From: Candidatus Bathyarchaeota archaeon
GTDB taxonomy: Archaea; Thermoproteota; Bathyarchaeia; Bathyarchaeales; Bathycorpusculaceae
Reading direction: 5' to 3'
NCBI GenBank assembly: GCA_026014595.1
Contig: JAOZHY010000016.1
Location: 100,542 to 164,541, forward strand
Length of the DNA: 64,000 bases
Shown: piece after piece, positions 60,732-64,000 of the stretch
How positions within the stretch are numbered: position 1 is the stretch's first letter
Layout of the letters: every line of letters begins with the position of its first letter
Made by a program: the position numbers and the translations under genes
The notes under the pieces: generated by a model
Told to the model about the DNA's origin: nothing
Seen by the model: the letters and a program-made list of their open reading frames with translations, nothing else
Database searches by the model: none

Positions 60732-61930
60732 TAAGTGAATATTTTAAGTACGAGGAACGCGAGGAAGAAAACAGAGCCTGCTATCAAAAACTGAGGCAGA
60801 AAACCCAGAGTTTCCGCAAGAAAGGGGCCGAGAAAAGAGCCGGAAGCCGCGCCTAAACCCACAAGCCCGTCAAACAAGCCTGACCTTCCTGGAGGAATCA
60901 ACTCCATTGAAAGAGAAAGTGTAAGAATGTAATAGAAGGCGTATGCGAATCCCAACAAAACCAAGATAACTGACGCTAAAATAGTCGTGGAAACCACGAA
61001 ATTGACGAAAACGGCCAGCGAAAAAATAAGAGCACTGCGTAGAAGCACGATCCGCTGCATGTACGCCTTCGCCCCGGGAGATGATGCACTTCTTCCAGCC
61101 AAGAAGTAGCCCACGACCGCGCCACCTGAACTCAGCATGTAGACCATGAAAACCATGCTTGTTGGAAACACTAGCTCTTTGGCGAAGAATATCGGCAGAG
61201 GCGTAAAGAATAAGCTTGAAGCCAGAGAAAACAGAACTAGCGCAGTCCCGAAGGCGGCGAAACTTTCGGTTTTGAGCTTTTCCCGAAGACGCACGCCATC
61301 CATCAGCTTAGAGAAGGTGCCCGCTCCTCGGTAGGCGTAGTCAATCTTTTTTTCTATGCTTACCAGTCGGCGTTCAAAAATCAAGACTGGGTCTGCCACA
61401 AGGAATATGGATAGGACGAAAGCAACTAAGTTCAAGCCGCTGCACAGTAGCAAGATGTGGTTGGCGCTTAGAGCGGTTGCCGACGCGAAAAATCCAAGGA
61501 GCAGGCCGATGAGCCAGCCTATCTCCGTGAAGCCCTCATACAATGCATACGCTTTTCCCCAGCCGTCGCGGGAGTAGTGTTCAGCCACTAGAACGTTTTT
61601 CGGAGCTTCATGCGCCACGTGAAGCATAGACATCACCACGTAGAGAACGATGAACGTTATGACGTTTGTGGCAAACGTGAAAAGGTACAGGAGCACCGCC
61701 GCAGAGATGAATGAGAGCAGAATGTACAGTTTGAAGCGTCGGGTTTTGTCGCAGATGTAACCCCAGAAGAACGAAGCCGGAATAGCCAAGAACAGGGCGA
61801 CTGAGGTCATGATGCCTAGGTCAACCAGTGACCCGCCGATGGCTTGGGATACCACGTACAGTGGGATGAAAACAGAGAGCAGCCCGAACGCCATCTCATG
61901 AAAGAAGAAACCCAACCGCCACATAGCCAA
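60731..61930 (-). CDS. Major facilitator superfamily transporter
   Basis: This 399-residue protein has about 12 TM helices. The MFS loop signature is visible as DKTRRFKLYILL after TM2. Other recognisable parts are FFWGYICDKTRR and GRSGLFDGLVG. The charge pattern is typical of drug or small-metabolite efflux, but the substrate is unknown. It starts at ATG 61930. It is convergent with fae-hps, with no shared genes. Confidence 0.85.
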   Translation of the reverse strand: MAMWRLGFFFHEMAFGLLSVFIPLYVVSQAIGGSLVDLGIMTSVALFLAIPASFFWGYICDKTRRFKLYILLSFISAAVLLYLFTFATNVITFIVLYVVMSMLHVAHEAPKNVLVAEHYSRDGWGKAYALYEGFTEIGWLIGLLLGFFASATALSANHILLLCSGLNLVAFVLSIFLVADPVLIFERRLVSIEKKIDYAYRGAGTFSKLMDGVRLREKLKTESFAAFGTALVLFSLASSLFFTPLPIFFAKELVFPTSMVFMVYMLSSGGAVVGYFLAGRSASSPGAKAYMQRIVLLRSALIFSLAVFVNFVVSTTILASVILVLLGFAYAFYYILTLSLSMELIPPGRSGLFDGLVGLGAASGSFLGPFLAETLGFLPQFLIAGSVFFLAFLVLKIFT

Positions 61931-62067
61931 AGCACAGCCTCAAAGAGGAATTAAAACCTTTAGCCACTGCGACACGGCTTTTTGTCTGTTTTTCACAAAT
62001 TTTTGTATGACCTAGGTAACTTTTAATTGAAAAAGAATCTATGCTATAATTTCGCTCCACTTGCTAT

Positions 62068-62096
62068 TGCAAAATTTTATATACGGCAATTTTGCA
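62068..62096 (+). promoter_or_regulatory. TATA box inside a 9-bp inverted repeat
   Basis: TGCAAAATT (62068-62076) and AATTTTGCA (62088-62096) are perfect inverted arms around TTATATACGGC, which carries the TATA box for the secreted-protein gene starting at 62149. The arrangement fits a repressor operator, or an AT-rich stem. A GGAG Shine-Dalgarno follows near 62136. Confidence 0.5.
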
Positions 62097-62148
62097 TAAA
62101 GCTATCCGCACACTTGAATGTGTGTTAAAATTAAAGGAGAAATAGAGA

Positions 62149-64000
62149 ATGCTTAGTAAGAACAAAGCAGTAGCTATTGTGATCGCGATGTTATTGGCGT
62201 TTTCGATTGCTTCAACAGCGTTCGCTCAAGTTCCAAAGTCAGCTGGAGACACGCAGACCATATACGCTTTTGTCAACGTAGGCCCTAACCCCATCGGGGT
62301 GGGGCAGCTGGCAACAGTCAACTTCTTCATGGCTTCGCCTCTGCTGACAAGCGAGGTTGCGAAGAACTGGACGGTTGTGATCACGGCTCCTAACGGAAAC
62401 AAAGAGACGAAAGGTCCGTTCGTGTCCGACACTACGGGTGGATCGTACACTACGTTCACTCCCGACCAGGTTGGCAACTACACGATTGTGGCTTACTTTG
62501 CTGAGCAGGTTTTGACGAACGGCGTGAAAGCGTTGGCGGCTACTAGTAACACGGTGACGCTTGTTGTGCAGGAGGAGCCTGTGCAGCTTGGTTATTATGC
62601 TGTTACTCCGCTGCCTACGTCTTGGTGGCAGACTCCTGTTACTGCTGAGAACGTGCAGGAATGGTACAAGATTACGGGGCCTTGGCTTGGATACGGTTCA
62701 GTTACTTTTGCATCAACTGGCGGCTACAACTATACTGGGAACTATAATCCTTACACTGAGTCGGTGAAGTCTGGTCACATCTTGTGGACGAAGATTTGGG
62801 CTTCGGGCGGTGTGGCTGGCGGCGACGCGGGCGGGACTGAGAGCAGCAATTACTGGTCTACTTCGCAGTATCAGCCGAAGTATGCGCCAGTCATCATTAA
62901 CGGCATCATGTACTCTCAGTGGTTCCCTACGACTATGGGCACGAACATGGGTCAGGGTATTGTGGCGGTTGACCTTTATACTGGGCAGACGCTGTGGACG
63001 ATAAACACGACTAATCCGTTGCGGTGCGGTATGAACACGCAGTATCACCATGTTAACCAGTACGGTGTTATCGGCCCATTCATCTGGACCACAGGCACTT
63101 TGCCTGCAGCGGACACTGGGGGAACTTTAGTAAACAGCACAGGGACACAGTGGAACATGTATCAGGGCTTGACTGGGCAATACATACTTAGCATCGTCAA
63201 CGGCACTACTCCATCGCTTACGGTGAGTGATCAGGGAGATGTACTCGGCTATTACGTCAACAGCACTGCTGGAGTAGAACGCACCTATCCTTACCGCAAC
63301 AGTACGGTGGTTTGGGTTAACAGCACTGGGCCTCACTTGACTCTATGGAACATGACTATGGCTATCGGACAGACTGGTGGTTCATGGCAGCCAGCGCGGA
63401 ACACAATTCGCGAATGGCAAACCGGAGTCGTTTGGACCGTGCCACTACCACTAAATACAACAGACACTGGTGCTCCAATAAACAGGGGAGCAGCAGGTAG
63501 CCCGACGTTGGCAATAAACGGTATAACTAATGGTGCAGTGGTGATGACCGCTGGGTTCACTTTCGGTCAGGGCTTCGGAGGACAAATGAACGGCTGGCTA
63601 CTCTGCGGCGCCATGGACGCAAACGACGGCCATGTGCTGTGGGCTAGAAACATTACATCAGCGGAGACCGGTGCCTTGGCACCAGATTCAAGGACTAACG
63701 TATGGATCCAAGACGGAAAACTCATACTGGGTAACATGGCTTTCGCCGACGTCTATGCAATTGACGCACGCACAGGCACCAAGGCATGGAACACAAAACT
63801 AAGGAACCCTGACGGCTCGCTGCCACACGGCTACACCGTGTTCGGTCTAGCCCGCCTACCTGGACCTGAGGGCAGAATTGCACTTATCGGCTTTGGAGGA
63901 GACGTTTGGTGTCTTAACACTACTGACGGAAGCCTACTTTGGCAAACAAGTACAAACGAGATCTTGGGCAACCCTGGACTGGAGACCCCCTACGGCGTTT
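62149..64000 (+). CDS. Secreted PQQ-type beta-propeller surface protein (3' end outside window)
   Basis: The frame runs from ATG 62149 through the right edge (617 codons visible). It has a signal peptide, MLSKNKAVAIVIAMLLAFSI, with an ASTAFAQ cleavage site. An Ig-like region follows (QLATVNFF, TPDQVGNYTIVA), then PQQ-like propeller repeats such as TGQTLWTINT, DGHVLWARNI, TGTKAWNTK and DGSLLWQTS. Many Asn-x-Ser/Thr sites suggest N-glycosylation. These proteins are common extracellular or S-layer-associated proteins in Bathyarchaeia-like archaea; cofactor binding is unproven. GGAG precedes the ATG. No enzyme activity can be inferred. Confidence 0.8.
   Translation, partial: MLSKNKAVAIVIAMLLAFSIASTAFAQVPKSAGDTQTIYAFVNVGPNPIGVGQLATVNFFMASPLLTSEVAKNWTVVITAPNGNKETKGPFVSDTTGGSYTTFTPDQVGNYTIVAYFAEQVLTNGVKALAATSNTVTLVVQEEPVQLGYYAVTPLPTSWWQTPVTAENVQEWYKITGPWLGYGSVTFASTGGYNYTGNYNPYTESVKSGHILWTKIWASGGVAGGDAGGTESSNYWSTSQYQPKYAPVIINGIMYSQWFPTTMGTNMGQGIVAVDLYTGQTLWTINTTNPLRCGMNTQYHHVNQYGVIGPFIWTTGTLPAADTGGTLVNSTGTQWNMYQGLTGQYILSIVNGTTPSLTVSDQGDVLGYYVNSTAGVERTYPYRNSTVVWVNSTGPHLTLWNMTMAIGQTGGSWQPARNTIREWQTGVVWTVPLPLNTTDTGAPINRGAAGSPTLAINGITNGAVVMTAGFTFGQGFGGQMNGWLLCGAMDANDGHVLWARNITSAETGALAPDSRTNVWIQDGKLILGNMAFADVYAIDARTGTKAWNTKLRNPDGSLPHGYTVFGLARLPGPEGRIALIGFGGDVWCLNTTDGSLLWQTSTNEILGNPGLETPYGV

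Noticed and set aside
1..64000. CRISPR arrays, insertion sequences, rRNA genes
   Set aside because: No spaced direct repeats, transposase motifs or rRNA-like stretches were seen. The only repeats are the 129-bp pair and its partial copy.

Overview
The window is archaeal and looks like the Bathyarchaeia or a related TACK lineage. The evidence is an MCM helicase C-terminus, thermosome, archaeal histone, Alba, aRF1, RpoK, the ribosomal proteins S17e, S25e and S26e, a eukaryote-type topoisomerase IB, a tetraether-synthase-like radical SAM protein, and the C1 enzymes Ftr and Fae-Hps. TATA boxes precede many genes, and Shine-Dalgarno motifs precede many starts, including TTG and GTG starts. The lineage is inferred from this gene set only; no rRNA gene is present.

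Layout. 1-5.7 kb: end of MCM, UDP-GlcNAc 2-epimerase, an RnfD/NqrB-like membrane protein fused to a ferredoxin domain, an HtpX protease carrying an EF-hand, and a GalT-like enzyme. 5.6-12.6 kb is more accessory: a propeller/Ig/glycosidase-like surface protein, a truncated Lrp-type regulator, an ABC exporter whose permease gene is frameshifted, small unknown genes and the first of two TIM-barrel-like paralogues. 12.7-21.3 kb is bounded by a perfect 129-bp inverted repeat and holds an M42 peptidase, flavodoxin, archease, adenylate kinase, an MBL-fold protein, RtcB and small membrane or zinc proteins; it ends with tRNA-Gly(UCC). 21.5-35.8 kb is mostly housekeeping: Alba, a CDP-alcohol phosphatidyltransferase, S26e, a CBS/zinc-ribbon protein, dihydroorotase, a Mut7-C protein, RpoK, thermosome, an ACT-domain regulator divergent from TrpB2, an AcoX-like NAD-kinase-fold protein, a DegT aminotransferase, a cyclic-2,3-diphosphoglycerate-synthetase-type GTPase and S25e.

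35.8-50 kb: tetraether-synthase-like protein, TrmB regulator, a small metallopeptidase, topoisomerase IB, aRF1, Ftr, a Mrp/MinD ATPase with HypA, a P-type ATPase and the second TIM-barrel paralogue. 50-64 kb: SAM hydroxide adenosyltransferase and MoaD-like protein in an S17e operon, TatD, histone, a lower-GC cation/proton antiporter, a GNAT acetyltransferase, a LarA-like protein, M32 carboxypeptidase, a helix-turn-helix/Fae/Hps fusion, an MFS transporter and the start of a large secreted PQQ-propeller protein that runs off the right edge.

How the genes fit together. Ftr and Fae-Hps indicate tetrahydromethanopterin-linked C1 and formaldehyde/ribulose-monophosphate chemistry; no methyl-coenzyme M reductase gene is in the window. 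HypA with its adjacent ATPase implies [NiFe]-hydrogenase maturation. Archease and RtcB form a tRNA/RNA ligation pair. Two genes needed correction beyond a simple open-reading-frame view: rpoK, which has no ATG, GTG or TTG start, and the ABC-2 permease, which is intact apart from one missing base.
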